Assembly: GCA_964462595.1 (NCBI GenBank) | Contig: CAYWXM010000051.1 | Location: forward strand, 1 to 64,000 | Reading direction: 5' to 3' | Length of the DNA: 64,000 bases | Origin: SURF-21 sp964462595 | GTDB lineage: Bacteria > Actinomycetota > Geothermincolia > Geothermincolales > RBG-13-55-18 | In this document: positions 33,477 to 42,453 of the stretch, piece after piece | Numbering within the stretch: position 1 is the first letter of the stretch | How the letters are laid out: each line of letters begins with the position of its first letter | The notes under the pieces: model-generated | What the model saw: only the letters and a program-made list of their open reading frames with translations | What the model was told of the DNA's origin: nothing | The model's database searches: none | Made by a program: the position numbers and the translations under genes

Positions 33477-34167
33477 GGCACAGAAACTCAAACAGCAGCG
33501 TAAAGAGGAAGAGGAGAAGCGCCGGCAGGAGGAGCGAAAGAAGGCCTGGCGGAAAGCCATTATCGTGGCCGTGTGCATCCTGACCGTAGCAGTTACCGTG
33601 GGCCTGGTGTTCCTGGTCAACTACATGAAGGAGGAAGAGGAGAAGAAGGCGATCGAGCCAAAGATCACGGCCGAGCTGGTCCTGGAGACAAGCAAGGGAG
33701 AGATCGTCGTAGGCCTCTACGGGGAGGACGCGCCCCTCAACGTACAGCACATCAGCGACCTCGTGAACCAGGGCTTCTACGACGGTCTTCTCTGGTACCG
33801 GGTGGAGGACTTCGTGGTCCAGACCGGCAGCCATTACCAGTCTCTGGTCGCGGAGGCGGGGGGCGCCGAGCCGGACGCGACGGAGTTGCAGGAGGCGATA
33901 ACGGCGGACCAGGGTGTGGGGGTGGTCATGGACGAGATCGGGATATCCGCCACCAAGGGTACCATATCGTTTGCCAAGCCGAGTGATCCCGAGACCGGCC
34001 AGTACCAGGCTAATTCCGCCACCACCGACTTTTTCATCCTTAAAACGGACCGCACGGACCTGGACCCCTATTTCAGCGTGTTCGGAAAGGTCGTTTCAGG
34101 CATGGATGTGGTGGACTCCCTGGAGGCGACGGATACCCTGGGCGCGGCGATGATAAGAGAGAAGTGA
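33469..34167 (+). CDS. Membrane-anchored cyclophilin-type peptidylprolyl isomerase
   Basis: 232 residues. A very charged cytosolic tail (K/E/R-rich, residues 1-28) precedes one membrane helix (~29-51); the rest is a cyclophilin domain facing outward. Family features: T-S-K-G-E-I-V-V-G-L-Y, D-A-P-L-N-V, F-Y-D-G-L and F-V-V-Q-T-G. The FHR of active cyclophilins is W-Y-R here, with the catalytic Arg kept but His replaced. TTG 33469 is inside folP's end, after AAGGAGAAGG. It probably aids folding of exported proteins; its place inside the folate operon is odd. Confidence 0.82.
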   Translation: MGKAQKLKQQRKEEEEKRRQEERKKAWRKAIIVAVCILTVAVTVGLVFLVNYMKEEEEKKAIEPKITAELVLETSKGEIVVGLYGEDAPLNVQHISDLVNQGFYDGLLWYRVEDFVVQTGSHYQSLVAEAGGAEPDATELQEAITADQGVGVVMDEIGISATKGTISFAKPSDPETGQYQANSATTDFFILKTDRTDLDPYFSVFGKVVSGMDVVDSLEATDTLGAAMIREK

Positions 34168-34168
34168 C

Positions 34169-34543
34169 ATGTCCCTCGCGGTGAAGGTGACCGTCTCCGG
34201 CCTGGAGGTATTCGCCTTCCACGGCTGCACGCCGGAGGAGAAGGAAAAAGGCCAGGATTTCCTCATCGATCTGGAGTTTGAATACGACGCCTCGCGGGCG
34301 GTGGAGAAAGACGATCTGGCAGAGGCGGTGGATTACGACCTCATGGCCTCGGAGGTGTATGACCTGGCCACCCGGGAGAGATACGACCTTATCGAGACCC
34401 TGGCCGCGCGTATCGGCAGGCATATCATGGCTGCAACCCCGGCCACGCGCCTGGTGGTCAGGGTTCGCAAGCCGCAAGCCCCCATGCGGCGAAAAGTAGG
34501 CGAAGTGGGGGTAGAGATGGTCTTTATAAGAGATGGACGGTAA
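34169..34543 (+). CDS. folB: Dihydroneopterin aldolase
   Basis: 124 residues, family length. It cleaves dihydroneopterin to 6-hydroxymethyl-dihydropterin. Seen: F-A-F-H-G-C-T-P-E-E near the N-terminus, V-D-Y-D-L with the later Y-D-L-I-E-T-L-A containing the pterin-binding Glu, and V-R-V-R-K-P-Q-A-P-M near the end. ATG 34169 is 1 nt after the PPIase stop. It overlaps folK by 11 nt. Confidence 0.93.
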   Translation: MSLAVKVTVSGLEVFAFHGCTPEEKEKGQDFLIDLEFEYDASRAVEKDDLAEAVDYDLMASEVYDLATRERYDLIETLAARIGRHIMAATPATRLVVRVRKPQAPMRRKVGEVGVEMVFIRDGR

Positions 34544-35054
34544 TGAGGAGCAGCGGGTCTTTCTAGGCCTGGGAAGCAATCTCGGCGACCGCAGGGGGAA
34601 CCTTCTCGAGGCTTTGCGCCTTCTCGACGCCATGGAGGACGTGCGCGTGCTGGAGGTATCCTCGGTCTACGAGGCCGAGCCCTGGGGAGTGCTGGAACAG
34701 CCGGATTTTCTGAACCTGGTAGTGGAGTTGGCCACGACGCGCACTCCTCGTGGCATGCTTGCTGCATGCGCCGAAGTGGAGGAAAAACTGGGCAGGATAC
34801 GGGGGCAGAGGTGGGGGCCTCGCGTCATCGACGTGGACATACTGCTCTACGACGACATAAAGTTAGAAGATGAGGACCTGATAATACCCCATCCCCACAT
34901 GCTGGAACGGGATTTCGTGATGGTGCCGCTGCTGGAGCTGCGGCCCGATATGGAGCTGGCCGGTGAGCGCGGAGAAGATCTGCGTCCTCGGCAGGGAGAC
35001 CGGCAGACGGCGCGGGCGGTATTCCGGTATGACAAGGAGGAGTGGCATGGCTAA
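34533..35054 (+). CDS. folK: 2-amino-4-hydroxy-6-hydroxymethyldihydropteridine diphosphokinase
   Basis: 173 residues. It pyrophosphorylates hydroxymethyl-dihydropterin for FolP. Signatures: F-L-G-L-G-S-N-L-G-D-R, Y-E-A-E-P-W-G, Q-P-D-F-L-N, and R-W-G-P-R-V-I-D-V-D-I-L-L-Y-D with the Mg-binding Asp residues; I-P-H-P-H-M follows. The start overlaps folB and its end overlaps the next start, so translation is coupled. Confidence 0.94.
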   Translation: MDGNEEQRVFLGLGSNLGDRRGNLLEALRLLDAMEDVRVLEVSSVYEAEPWGVLEQPDFLNLVVELATTRTPRGMLAACAEVEEKLGRIRGQRWGPRVIDVDILLYDDIKLEDEDLIIPHPHMLERDFVMVPLLELRPDMELAGERGEDLRPRQGDRQTARAVFRYDKEEWHG

Positions 35055-35973
35055 GAAAGTTGACCGATTTACTATCATCGGCGGTGGAAGGGTTGGCACG
35101 GCCGTGGGCCGTATCCTGCAGCGCAAAGGAGAACAGGTGGTCGCCGTTGCCTCGCGCAGCGAGGAATCCCTGCAGTTGGTCGCCAAGTTCATCGAGGGAG
35201 CGGCCCTTACCTCCGACGTGGTGAAAGCGGGCAGGAAAGGCAACGCGATCATTATCACCACTCCGGATGACCTCATCGCCGATACCTGCCTCAGCCTGGT
35301 GAGCGGGAAAGCGGTAAAGAAGGGGGACCATATCGTGCATATGAGCGGCGCCCTGGGCCTGGATGTCCTTGACCCGGCCGAGGAGCTGGGCGCCCTGACC
35401 GCAAGCGTGCACCCCCTGCAGACCTTCGCCGATGTCAGGGGGGCGGTGAAAAACATCCCGGGCTCAGTCTTCGCCGTGACCACTCGCCGCGAGGACACCC
35501 GGGCATGGACGGAGGAACTGGTGCGCAAGCTCGGGGGAGAGCCGGTGCTCCTGTCAGAGAAAGACAAGACCCTGTATCACATCGGGGCCGTGTTGGCCAG
35601 CAACCTCCTGGTAGCCCTGGAACATGCGGCGGAGCTCATATACCAGGAGATAGGCATGCACCACGAGAAAGCGCTGAACGCCCTGTTGCCCCTCATCGAG
35701 GGGACGGTGCAGAACCTCAAGAGGCTTGGGACGGAGAAGTCCCTTACCGGGCCGGTATCGCGCGGCGATATCGGAGTGCTGCGCCGCCATCTCGAGTGCC
35801 TGGAGCGGGAGGAGCGGAAGGACCTCATGAGGGTCTATACGTCGCTGTCCCTGTATGCTCTCGATATTGCCGAAGCCGATGTAAGCAAGGCCCGCAGCGA
35901 GGAGATCGAGGAGCTCCTGATGCATTATTCACAGTTCTCCACTCCCGGGGCGCACGACCTGCGGAGGATTTAG
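35047..35973 (+). CDS. Rossmann-fold and DUF2520 domain protein
   Basis: 308 residues. The N-terminal NAD(P)-binding domain has I-I-G-G-G-R-V-G-T-A and T-T-P-D-D-L-I; the C-terminal helical part is the DUF2520 type (H-x-x-A-V-L-A-S-N, then E-x-G-M-x-x-x-x-A). The overall design resembles ketopantoate reductase and pyrroline-5-carboxylate reductase, and the gene lies directly before panC, so a role in pantothenate synthesis is a reasonable guess but not shown. ATG 35047 follows AAGGAGG; the frame is open upstream within folK. Confidence 0.85.
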   Translation: MAKKVDRFTIIGGGRVGTAVGRILQRKGEQVVAVASRSEESLQLVAKFIEGAALTSDVVKAGRKGNAIIITTPDDLIADTCLSLVSGKAVKKGDHIVHMSGALGLDVLDPAEELGALTASVHPLQTFADVRGAVKNIPGSVFAVTTRREDTRAWTEELVRKLGGEPVLLSEKDKTLYHIGAVLASNLLVALEHAAELIYQEIGMHHEKALNALLPLIEGTVQNLKRLGTEKSLTGPVSRGDIGVLRRHLECLEREERKDLMRVYTSLSLYALDIAEADVSKARSEEIEELLMHYSQFSTPGAHDLRRI

Positions 35974-35977
35974 AAGC

Positions 35978-36829
35978 ATGCACGTCGTCACCTCCCCGGT
36001 CGAGATAAAGGACATAGTAAACGAGGAGCGTGGGGCCGGAAGGGTGGTAGGCCTGGTGCCGACCATGGGTTTCTTCCACGAGGGCCATTTATCCCTCATG
36101 CGCGCTGCGAGACGGGAATGCGGCTTCGTGGTGGTAAGCCTTTTCGTCAATCCCACCCAGTTCGGCCCCCACGAGGATCTCGAGGACTACCCGCGCGACC
36201 TGGAAAGGGACAAAAGTATGGCGGATGAGACAGGGGCTGACTGCATCTTCTATCCCGGCGTGGAGGATATGTATCCAGAGCCATATCGCACCTACATCGA
36301 GGTGGAAAAAGCAGGCGAGGTTCTATGTGGCGCCGCCCGACCCGGACACTTCCGGGGCGTAGCCACGGTGGTTGCCAAGCTCTTCAACATCATCCCCGCC
36401 CGGCGTGCCTACTTCGGCCTCAAGGATGCCCAGCAGGTATGGGTGATCCGCAAGATGGTGGACGACCTGAACTTCGACGTCGAGATCGTGGCCTGTCCAA
36501 CGGTGCGGGAGGACGATGGCCTGGCCATGAGCTCGCGCAACATATACCTGGGAGCGGAGGAACGCAAGGCGGCGTGCGTGCTCTACCGCTCGCTGCGGTG
36601 GGCCGAGGAGCAGGCAGGTAAGGGCGAACGTGACGCGGCCACCATCGTGGAGGGGATAAAGGGCCTCGTGGCAGAGGAGCCCCTGGTGCGGGCCGAGTAC
36701 GTGGAGGCGGTCGACTGGGGGCGTCTCGAGGCGGTAAAGAAGCTGAAGGGAGAGGTGCTCATCGCTATCGCGGCGCGGGTGGGAAGGGCCCGCCTCATCG
36801 ATAACGTCCTGCTGAACGTGAGGGGCTGA
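35978..36829 (+). CDS. panC: Pantothenate synthetase (pantoate--beta-alanine ligase)
   Basis: 283 residues, standard length. It joins pantoate and beta-alanine with ATP. Motifs: V-P-T-M-G-F-F-H-E-G-H-L-S-L (HIGH-like), F-V-N-P-T-Q-F-G, R-P-G-H-F-R-G-V-A-T-V-V, F-G-x-K-D-A-Q-Q and M-S-S-R-N-I-Y-L. F-G-L-K replaces the common F-G-E-K. It begins 4 nt after the DUF2520 gene. panD follows 155 nt later from its own promoter; panB is not in the window. Confidence 0.95.
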   Translation: MHVVTSPVEIKDIVNEERGAGRVVGLVPTMGFFHEGHLSLMRAARRECGFVVVSLFVNPTQFGPHEDLEDYPRDLERDKSMADETGADCIFYPGVEDMYPEPYRTYIEVEKAGEVLCGAARPGHFRGVATVVAKLFNIIPARRAYFGLKDAQQVWVIRKMVDDLNFDVEIVACPTVREDDGLAMSSRNIYLGAEERKAACVLYRSLRWAEEQAGKGERDAATIVEGIKGLVAEEPLVRAEYVEAVDWGRLEAVKKLKGEVLIAIAARVGRARLIDNVLLNVRG

Positions 36830-36901
36830 CTCATCGCGAAAGAGGCGGCAACGCCTGCAGGAAGGAACGGGACCGGCACCCTGCTAGCGCGAGGCGAGTT
36901 G

Positions 36902-36910
36902 TGCTATATT
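36902..36910 (+). promoter_or_regulatory. Extended -10 promoter before panD
   Basis: TGCTATATT at 36902-36910 is a TGn plus TATATT box. Transcription would begin near 36917 and leave a leader of about 68 nt before panD. No clear -35 box. Confidence 0.4.
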
Positions 36911-36984
36911 TTTGTAAGAGGATAAATCGGGCCCTAGCTGCGGTTAATCCTGTGGAATAAAGGTAATAGCGAGGGAAAGTAGGC

Positions 36985-37374
36985 ATGACCATGCAACGGA
37001 TGATGCTCAGGGGCAAGATACACAGGGCTACAATAACCGATGCGGATCTGCATTATATCGGTAGCATCACGATCGACAGGGAGCTTATGGATGCGGCGGG
37101 CCTTCTGGCCTACGAGAAGGTGATGGTGGTGGACATCGATAACGGGAGCCGCCTGGAGACTTACGTCATAACCGGTCAACCGGGGTCGGGGACCATCGCC
37201 ATGAACGGCGCCGCGGCAAGGCTGATCCACAAGGGAGACACGGTGATCATATTTTCCTTCGCCGTCGTTGACGAAGAGGAGGCGCGCAGCCTGAAGCCGC
37301 GGGTCGTTTATGTTGACGAGTTCAACCGCATCAGCAATATAGAAGATCACGTCGCGGTGGATGACCTCTGCTGA
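36985..37374 (+). CDS. panD: Aspartate 1-decarboxylase proenzyme
   Basis: 129 residues. It makes beta-alanine for PanC. The self-cleavage site Gly26-Ser27 lies in HYIGSITID and becomes the pyruvoyl group. Further motifs: R-L-E-T-Y-V-I-T, G-S-G-x-I-x-x-N-G-A-A-A-R-L, and a late D-E-x-N-R. The N-terminal M-L-R-G-K-I-H-R-A is typical. ATG 36985 has GAGGGAAAG upstream; ATG 36991 is possible. Confidence 0.95.
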   Translation: MTMQRMMLRGKIHRATITDADLHYIGSITIDRELMDAAGLLAYEKVMVVDIDNGSRLETYVITGQPGSGTIAMNGAAARLIHKGDTVIIFSFAVVDEEEARSLKPRVVYVDEFNRISNIEDHVAVDDLC

Positions 37375-37533
37375 ACGGTAAGGCCAGCCTGGTTCGGCAG
37401 GGGATCACCACCTTTTTATCGCGCCCTTACGGAGTCCCTCGGAAGCCTCCATGCCATATGGAACAGATCGCGGCAGCCAGGGGATGTACTGGACCTAATA
37501 ACGCTTATGTGAAGCCAGGGGTGCTACGAAGGT

Positions 37534-38445
37534 ATGGATGATGTTGCAAAGAGAGTAGAAAATATCGCGCGGCTGCGCGAGGAACGCAAGGCCGTTATCC
37601 TCGCCCATAATTACCAGAGGCCGGAGGTGCAGGACGTCGCCGATTTCACGGGCGATTCCCTGGGGCTGGCCCGCCAGGCCAGCGCCGTCGACGCCGGGAT
37701 TATCGTGTTCTGCGGTGTCCACTTCATGGCGGAGACATCGGCCATCGTCAATCCGGAAAAGATAACCCTGCTGCCCGACCCCGGAGCGGGGTGCGCGCTG
37801 GCCGACACCATTACCCCGCAAGGGCTGATAGAGCTGAAGAAGAAACATCCCGGGGCCGTGGTGGTCACCTATGTCAATTCAACCGCCGCCGTGAAGGCGG
37901 AAAGCGATTACTGCTGCACTTCCGGCAATGCCGTTGAGGTCGTGCGCGCCATAGACGCGCCCGAGATCATCTTCACGCCCGACAGGAACCTGGGCAGTTA
38001 CGTTCAGAAGGTCACGGGAAAGAAATTGATCATCTGGGAGGGTTGCTGCCCCGTTCACGATGACATCACGGTCGAGATGGTGCTGGAGCTCAAAAACGAG
38101 CATCCTTCGGCCCTGGTCGTGGCCCACCCCGAGTGCCGCTCCGAGGTGCTCGACCTGGCCGACGAGGTAGCCAGCACCTCCGGCATGTTCAGGGTGGTGG
38201 ACAATTCCGATGCCGAGGAGGTTATCGTCCTCACCGAGGCAGGAATGGGGCATCCCCTGCGCAAGAGGTTCCCACGCAAGAGGTTTTTCTTCCCCAGGCA
38301 GGAGCCACTGTGCAAGGATATGAAACTCATCACCCTGGAGAAGGTGGAGAGGTCCCTGCGAGAACTGGAGCCAAGGGTTACGGTACCGGAGGATATCAGG
38401 CTCAAGGCCCTGCTGGCCGTGGAAAGGATGCTGGAGATAGGGTAG
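37534..38445 (+). CDS. nadA: Quinolinate synthase
   Basis: 303 residues, the short anaerobic form. It condenses iminoaspartate with dihydroxyacetone phosphate using one [4Fe-4S] cluster. The three likely cluster cysteines are in F-C-G-V-H-F-M-A-E, W-E-G-C-C-P-V-H and H-P-E-C-R-S-E-V. Substrate residues are in L-A-H-N-Y-Q-R-P-E and Y-V-N-S-T-A. ATG 37534 follows GAAGG. The ~160 nt upstream show no riboswitch that I recognise. Confidence 0.95.
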   Translation: MDDVAKRVENIARLREERKAVILAHNYQRPEVQDVADFTGDSLGLARQASAVDAGIIVFCGVHFMAETSAIVNPEKITLLPDPGAGCALADTITPQGLIELKKKHPGAVVVTYVNSTAAVKAESDYCCTSGNAVEVVRAIDAPEIIFTPDRNLGSYVQKVTGKKLIIWEGCCPVHDDITVEMVLELKNEHPSALVVAHPECRSEVLDLADEVASTSGMFRVVDNSDAEEVIVLTEAGMGHPLRKRFPRKRFFFPRQEPLCKDMKLITLEKVERSLRELEPRVTVPEDIRLKALLAVERMLEIG

Positions 38446-38473
38446 CGCTGCCGTTACCCGGGAAAGGTATGCC

Positions 38474-40147
38474 GTGATCCCACGCTATCTCGTCGATTTC
38501 GACCTCGAAGACCTCTCCGGCGCGGGCTTCGACGTGGTGGTGGTGGGAAGCGGCGTCGCCGGCCTCTCCACCGCCCTGCGGGCGGCACGTCAATACAAGG
38601 TCGCCCTGCTCACCAAGACCACCCTCACCGTAACCGCGACCAGGATAGCCCAGGGAGGCATAGCTTCCGCTCTTGGCGCCGACGACAGCCCCGAGTTGCA
38701 TTTTCAGGACACCATCAGGGCGGGAAAGGGCCTGTGCGAGGAGGACGCCGTGTGGACCCTGGTACGCGAGGGTCCCATGCGTATAACCGAGCTCATCGAG
38801 GAGGTCGGCGCCCACTTCGATTGCGTGGAGGGCCATCTGGACCTGACCATCGAGGGAGGCCATTCCAGGAGGCGGGTCGCCCACGCGCAGGGAGATGCCA
38901 CCGGCAGTGAGCTGGAGGCCAGCCTGACGCGGCGGCTCCTGTACAACAAACGCCTGGACATTTTCGAGAATTATTTCGTCATCGACCTGCTTACTCTGGA
39001 TGGCCGCTGTGTGGGGGTCCTGGGGATGGATACCGAAGACGGTACGATAAATTACTTTCACGCGCCGGTCGTCGTGCTGGCCATGGGCGGCATGGGCCAG
39101 TTATATCCGGTTACGACCAACCCGGAGATATGCACCGGGGACGGGGTGCCCATGGCCTTGCGCGCGGGAGCCGAGGTCTCAGACCTGGAGTTCCTGCAGT
39201 TCCACCCGACATCGTTGCACCTGCCGGAGACGCCGCGCTGGTTGATAAGCGAAGCCTTGCGGGGTGAGGGGGCGATAATAATCGACCATGCGGGAAAGAG
39301 GGTCATGGAGGGGGTACACCCCCTGAAGGACCTGGCGCCCCGCGACACGGTGGTCAACGAGATGGTGCGCATGATGAAAGAGCAGGAAATCGACCACCTG
39401 TTCCTCGACGCCACGCACATCCCGGCGGACAAACTGAAGGAGCGCTTCCCCACCATATACAGGCATTGCATAGAGGCCGGGGTGGATATCACCCAGGTGC
39501 CCATACCGGTCTCCCCCGCCGCCCATTATATGAGCGGCGGCATCGTGACCGACCTGCGTGGAAGGACGCGGGTGAAAGGCCTTTTCGCATGTGGCGAGGT
39601 CGCGTGCACCGGTGTTCACGGGGCGAACCGGCTTGCTTCCAACTCCCTCCTGGAAGGGCTGGTCTTCAGCTGGCGTATCATGCAGGAGCTGCCGCGCGAG
39701 ATCGAAAAGGGCGCCGGAAGGCTGGAAAAGGTCGGCGGGGTTAAGTACGGGAGGGAGAGAAGCGTCCTTTCGGTGGAGATAAGCCTGCTGCGGCGTTTTC
39801 TGCAACAGATGATGATGGATTACGTGGGATTCCGCAGGAGCGAGGAGGGGCTGGCCGAAGCCGGGAGGTTTCTGAACAAGAACCTCGAGGTGCTGCAGGG
39901 TGGATATCTGGACACCCGGGGGTTCGAGATACAGAACATGATCACGCTGGCAGTACTAATGGTAAGGGCCGCGCTCCTGCGCGAGGAGAGCAGGGGATGC
40001 CACTACCGGGTGGATTACCCCGGACAGGCGGAGTTCTGGCGCAAGCATATAGTATTCAGCTTGAACGGCGGCGATATCGGCTACGAGCTCAGGTCGGTCG
40101 GCAACCTGGTCGATTCGGGCTACCGGAACGAGTCCGAACCAGAGTGA
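38474..40147 (+). CDS. nadB: L-aspartate oxidase
   Basis: 557 residues. It oxidises L-aspartate to iminoaspartate for NadA; in an anaerobe fumarate is the expected acceptor. FAD motif V-V-G-S-G-V-A-G-L-S-T-A-L; then R-I-A-Q-G-G-I-A-S-A, H-S-R-R-R-V-A-H, the H-P-T-S-L-H segment, R-G-E-G-A, A-A-H-Y-M-S-G-G-I and H-G-A-N-R-L-A-S-N-S-L-L-E-G. The start is GTG 38474 with AAAGG upstream. Part of nadA-nadB-nadC. Confidence 0.95.
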   Translation: MIPRYLVDFDLEDLSGAGFDVVVVGSGVAGLSTALRAARQYKVALLTKTTLTVTATRIAQGGIASALGADDSPELHFQDTIRAGKGLCEEDAVWTLVREGPMRITELIEEVGAHFDCVEGHLDLTIEGGHSRRRVAHAQGDATGSELEASLTRRLLYNKRLDIFENYFVIDLLTLDGRCVGVLGMDTEDGTINYFHAPVVVLAMGGMGQLYPVTTNPEICTGDGVPMALRAGAEVSDLEFLQFHPTSLHLPETPRWLISEALRGEGAIIIDHAGKRVMEGVHPLKDLAPRDTVVNEMVRMMKEQEIDHLFLDATHIPADKLKERFPTIYRHCIEAGVDITQVPIPVSPAAHYMSGGIVTDLRGRTRVKGLFACGEVACTGVHGANRLASNSLLEGLVFSWRIMQELPREIEKGAGRLEKVGGVKYGRERSVLSVEISLLRRFLQQMMMDYVGFRRSEEGLAEAGRFLNKNLEVLQGGYLDTRGFEIQNMITLAVLMVRAALLREESRGCHYRVDYPGQAEFWRKHIVFSLNGGDIGYELRSVGNLVDSGYRNESEPE

Positions 40148-40253
40148 GAAAGATACCGCCATCCCGGGATCCGGGCACGAGCCGTGCAGGGACGGCAGGA
40201 CGCAGGGGCCGGCTTCAGGGCCTCCGATAGCCGCGGCAGAGGAGTCAAGGGTT

Positions 40254-41102
40254 ATGGACGAGGATTTCCGGCGTATATGCATGGAGGCGGTGAGAAGGGC
40301 CCTCGACGAGGACCTGCAGAGCCAGGGCGATATAACCTCCCGGGCTCTTATCTCTCCCGGCGCCAGGGGCCGGGGGCGTATCGTCATGCGCGAAGCGGGG
40401 GTCGTAGCAGGCCTTCCCCTCGCCTCCATGGTCTTCAGGCTGCTCGACAACAAGGCCGGTTTCCAGACCCTGGTCAGTGATGGAGACCATCTACCCGCTG
40501 CACGCGAGATAGCAGTGGTGGAAGGGTCCGTCCTGACCATTCTGGAGGGGGAGAGGACCGCATTGAACTTCCTGCAGCGCCTGTCGGGTATCGCCACGCT
40601 AACGTCTCTCTTCGTTGCGGCCGCCTCGCCACACGGCGCGGCCATTCTGGATACCCGCAAGACCACTCCCGGACTGCGCAGCCTCGAGAAGTACGCCGTA
40701 AGAGCCGGGGGAGGCAGGAACCACCGTTTCGGCCTCTACGACGCCATCCTGATCAAGGACAACCACGTAGCGGCAGTAGGAGGCACGGCCAGGGCGGTTG
40801 AGCTGGCACGGGAAAGCGCGGGGGAAGGTTCGACCGTCGAGGTCGAGGTGCAGCGCCTGGCCGATCTGGAGGAAGCCATACGTGCCGGGGCTGACGTGGT
40901 CATGCTCGACAACATGAGCGCGGAGGAGGTAGGGGAGGCGGTGCGGAACGCGCGGGGCAGGGTGACATTGGAGGCCTCGGGCGGAATAAGCCTGGATAAC
41001 GTGGCCGCTTATGCCACGACCGGAGTCGATCTCATCTCGGTAGGCGCCCTGACCCACAGTGCAAGAGCCCTGGACATAGCGCTGGACCTGCAGCCTCTGT
41101 AA
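40254..41102 (+). CDS. nadC: Nicotinate-nucleotide pyrophosphorylase (carboxylating)
   Basis: 282 residues. It turns quinolinate and PRPP into nicotinate mononucleotide. Signatures: E-D-L-x-x-Q-G-D-I-T-S at the N-terminus, G-E-R-T-A-L-N-F-L-Q-R-L-S-G-I-A-T, D-T-R-K-T-T-P-G-L-R, K-Y-A-V-R-A-G-G-G-x-N-H-R-F-G-L, I-K-D-N-H and E-A-S-G-G-I. ATG 40254 with a GAGGAG site ~10 nt before. Its product also feeds CobT as a co-substrate. Confidence 0.95.
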   Translation: MDEDFRRICMEAVRRALDEDLQSQGDITSRALISPGARGRGRIVMREAGVVAGLPLASMVFRLLDNKAGFQTLVSDGDHLPAAREIAVVEGSVLTILEGERTALNFLQRLSGIATLTSLFVAAASPHGAAILDTRKTTPGLRSLEKYAVRAGGGRNHRFGLYDAILIKDNHVAAVGGTARAVELARESAGEGSTVEVEVQRLADLEEAIRAGADVVMLDNMSAEEVGEAVRNARGRVTLEASGGISLDNVAAYATTGVDLISVGALTHSARALDIALDLQPL

Positions 41103-41408
41103 GCGGGGAGGGGATAGCGGGTGACGGCGACAGGTATCGGGTACCTGCATTTCACTCCGGACTCTCTCCGGGAATGAAGGAGAGTGGGTTTATCGCCCGC
41201 GGAGTCGGGCGGGAGGCAATGGGAGTGATATGGAACGAAGACTTGCGGGCAGACCGGCGGGCTATGGCACGAAGCTCGATGCGCGGACGGGCGGGTTGTT
41301 AAGCGGGGCGGGGGCAGCGGGTGGCGGGGAGCTCGTAGTTCTAGGATAATAAGTGAGGCCTTCGCTTGTGAGGGTCAGGCGTCCCGAAACGGCAAATGGA
41401 GGTCCATC
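41103..41408 (+). other. Gap after nadC with stem-loops
   Basis: A perfect 6-bp hairpin (CAGGTA / TACCTG, 41132-41148) lies 30 nt after nadC, and CTCTCC/GGAGAG pairs about 20 nt further, followed by GGGTTTAT. Either could weaken transcription, but neither has a proper T-tract. A GATAAT at about 41345-41350 may be a -10 box for coaX. No gene is visible. Confidence 0.35.
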
Positions 41409-42182
41409 ATGCTTTTGGCGATCGACGTCGGGAACACACAGACGGTGATCGGTGCCTACCACGGGAGCGAACTGGTGGGGCACTGGAGGATATCCACGGA
41501 CTCCAATAAGACCGGCGACGAGCTGGCTCTTTACTACCAGGGCTTTCTTATGCTCAAGGGCCTTTCCTTCGCGGGTTTCGATGCCGTGATCATCTCTTCC
41601 GTCGTCCCCCTGGCCACCATGGCCCTGGAACACATGACCAGGGAATACTGGGATTTTGAGCCGCTGATCGTGGGCGTGAACATCGATGCTGGCATCCCCA
41701 TCCTCATCGAAAACCCCGGCGAGGTGGGTCCCGACCGCCTGGTGAACGCCGTAGCCGCCTACGAAAGGTACGGGGGTCCGTGTATCGTAGTCGATTTCGG
41801 CACCGCCACGACCTTCGATGTCATATCGGCCCGGGGAGAGTACCTGGGCGGGGCGATAGCACCGGGGATCGAGATATCCACCCAGGCTCTCTTCAGGGAG
41901 GCCGCGCGCCTGGCGCGCGTGGAGTTTCACCGCCCACCCGCTGTCATCGGCAAGAACACCAGCATGAGCCTGCAGTCGGGTATCGTCTTCGGCTTCGCGG
42001 GGCAGGTGGACCGCGTGGTAGAGCTCATGCGGGAGGAGTTGGGAGAGGAGTCAACGGTGGTGGCGACGGGGGGCCTGGCGGAGGTGGTGGTATCTGAATG
42101 CCGCACGGTGCAATATAACGACCAGCTGCTCACGCTGCATGGCCTGCGCTTGATATACGAGCGCGAGAAAGGCGGGACATAG
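41409..42182 (+). CDS. coaX: Type III pantothenate kinase
   Basis: 257 residues. It phosphorylates pantothenate in the first CoA step; type III enzymes need a monovalent cation and are not inhibited by CoA. Motifs: A-I-D-V-G-N-T-Q-T at the N-terminus, V-G-P-D-R-L-V-N-A, V-D-F-G-T-A-T-T-F-D, and G-G-A-I-A-P-G-I. ATG 41409 follows GGAGG at 6 nt. It links to the panC/panD genes upstream in function. Confidence 0.95.
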   Translation: MLLAIDVGNTQTVIGAYHGSELVGHWRISTDSNKTGDELALYYQGFLMLKGLSFAGFDAVIISSVVPLATMALEHMTREYWDFEPLIVGVNIDAGIPILIENPGEVGPDRLVNAVAAYERYGGPCIVVDFGTATTFDVISARGEYLGGAIAPGIEISTQALFREAARLARVEFHRPPAVIGKNTSMSLQSGIVFGFAGQVDRVVELMREELGEESTVVATGGLAEVVVSECRTVQYNDQLLTLHGLRLIYEREKGGT

Positions 42183-42325
42183 GGTTGCCACGAGCTGGCG
42201 TCGGCCTCGGGCGATGGGGTCGGTTCAGGTCCTGCCATTCCGCTCCCTGGGAGCGAAACGCAAGGGCTTGCTCCACTCGACGGGGAACGGATAAGGGCTT
42301 TGTGATCGTTAACACCGCAGCTTTA

Positions 42326-42354
42326 TTGACATGTATTAACCCTGCATATATTAT
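42326..42354 (+). promoter_or_regulatory. Sigma-70-type promoter of the V/A-ATPase operon
   Basis: TTGACA (42326-42331), a 17-nt spacer, and TATTAT (42349-42354): eleven of twelve consensus bases. Transcription would begin near 42361, with a leader of about 93 nt. It is the only good promoter before the nine ATPase genes. Confidence 0.85.
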
Positions 42355-42453
42355 GTTACGGGATTGTTAGAAGGCCAGTTTTTGAGCCGAAAAACAATGC
42401 GATCAGCAGGATAATAAGGACCGGCCAGAATCGAAGCAAGAGGTCGAAACAGC

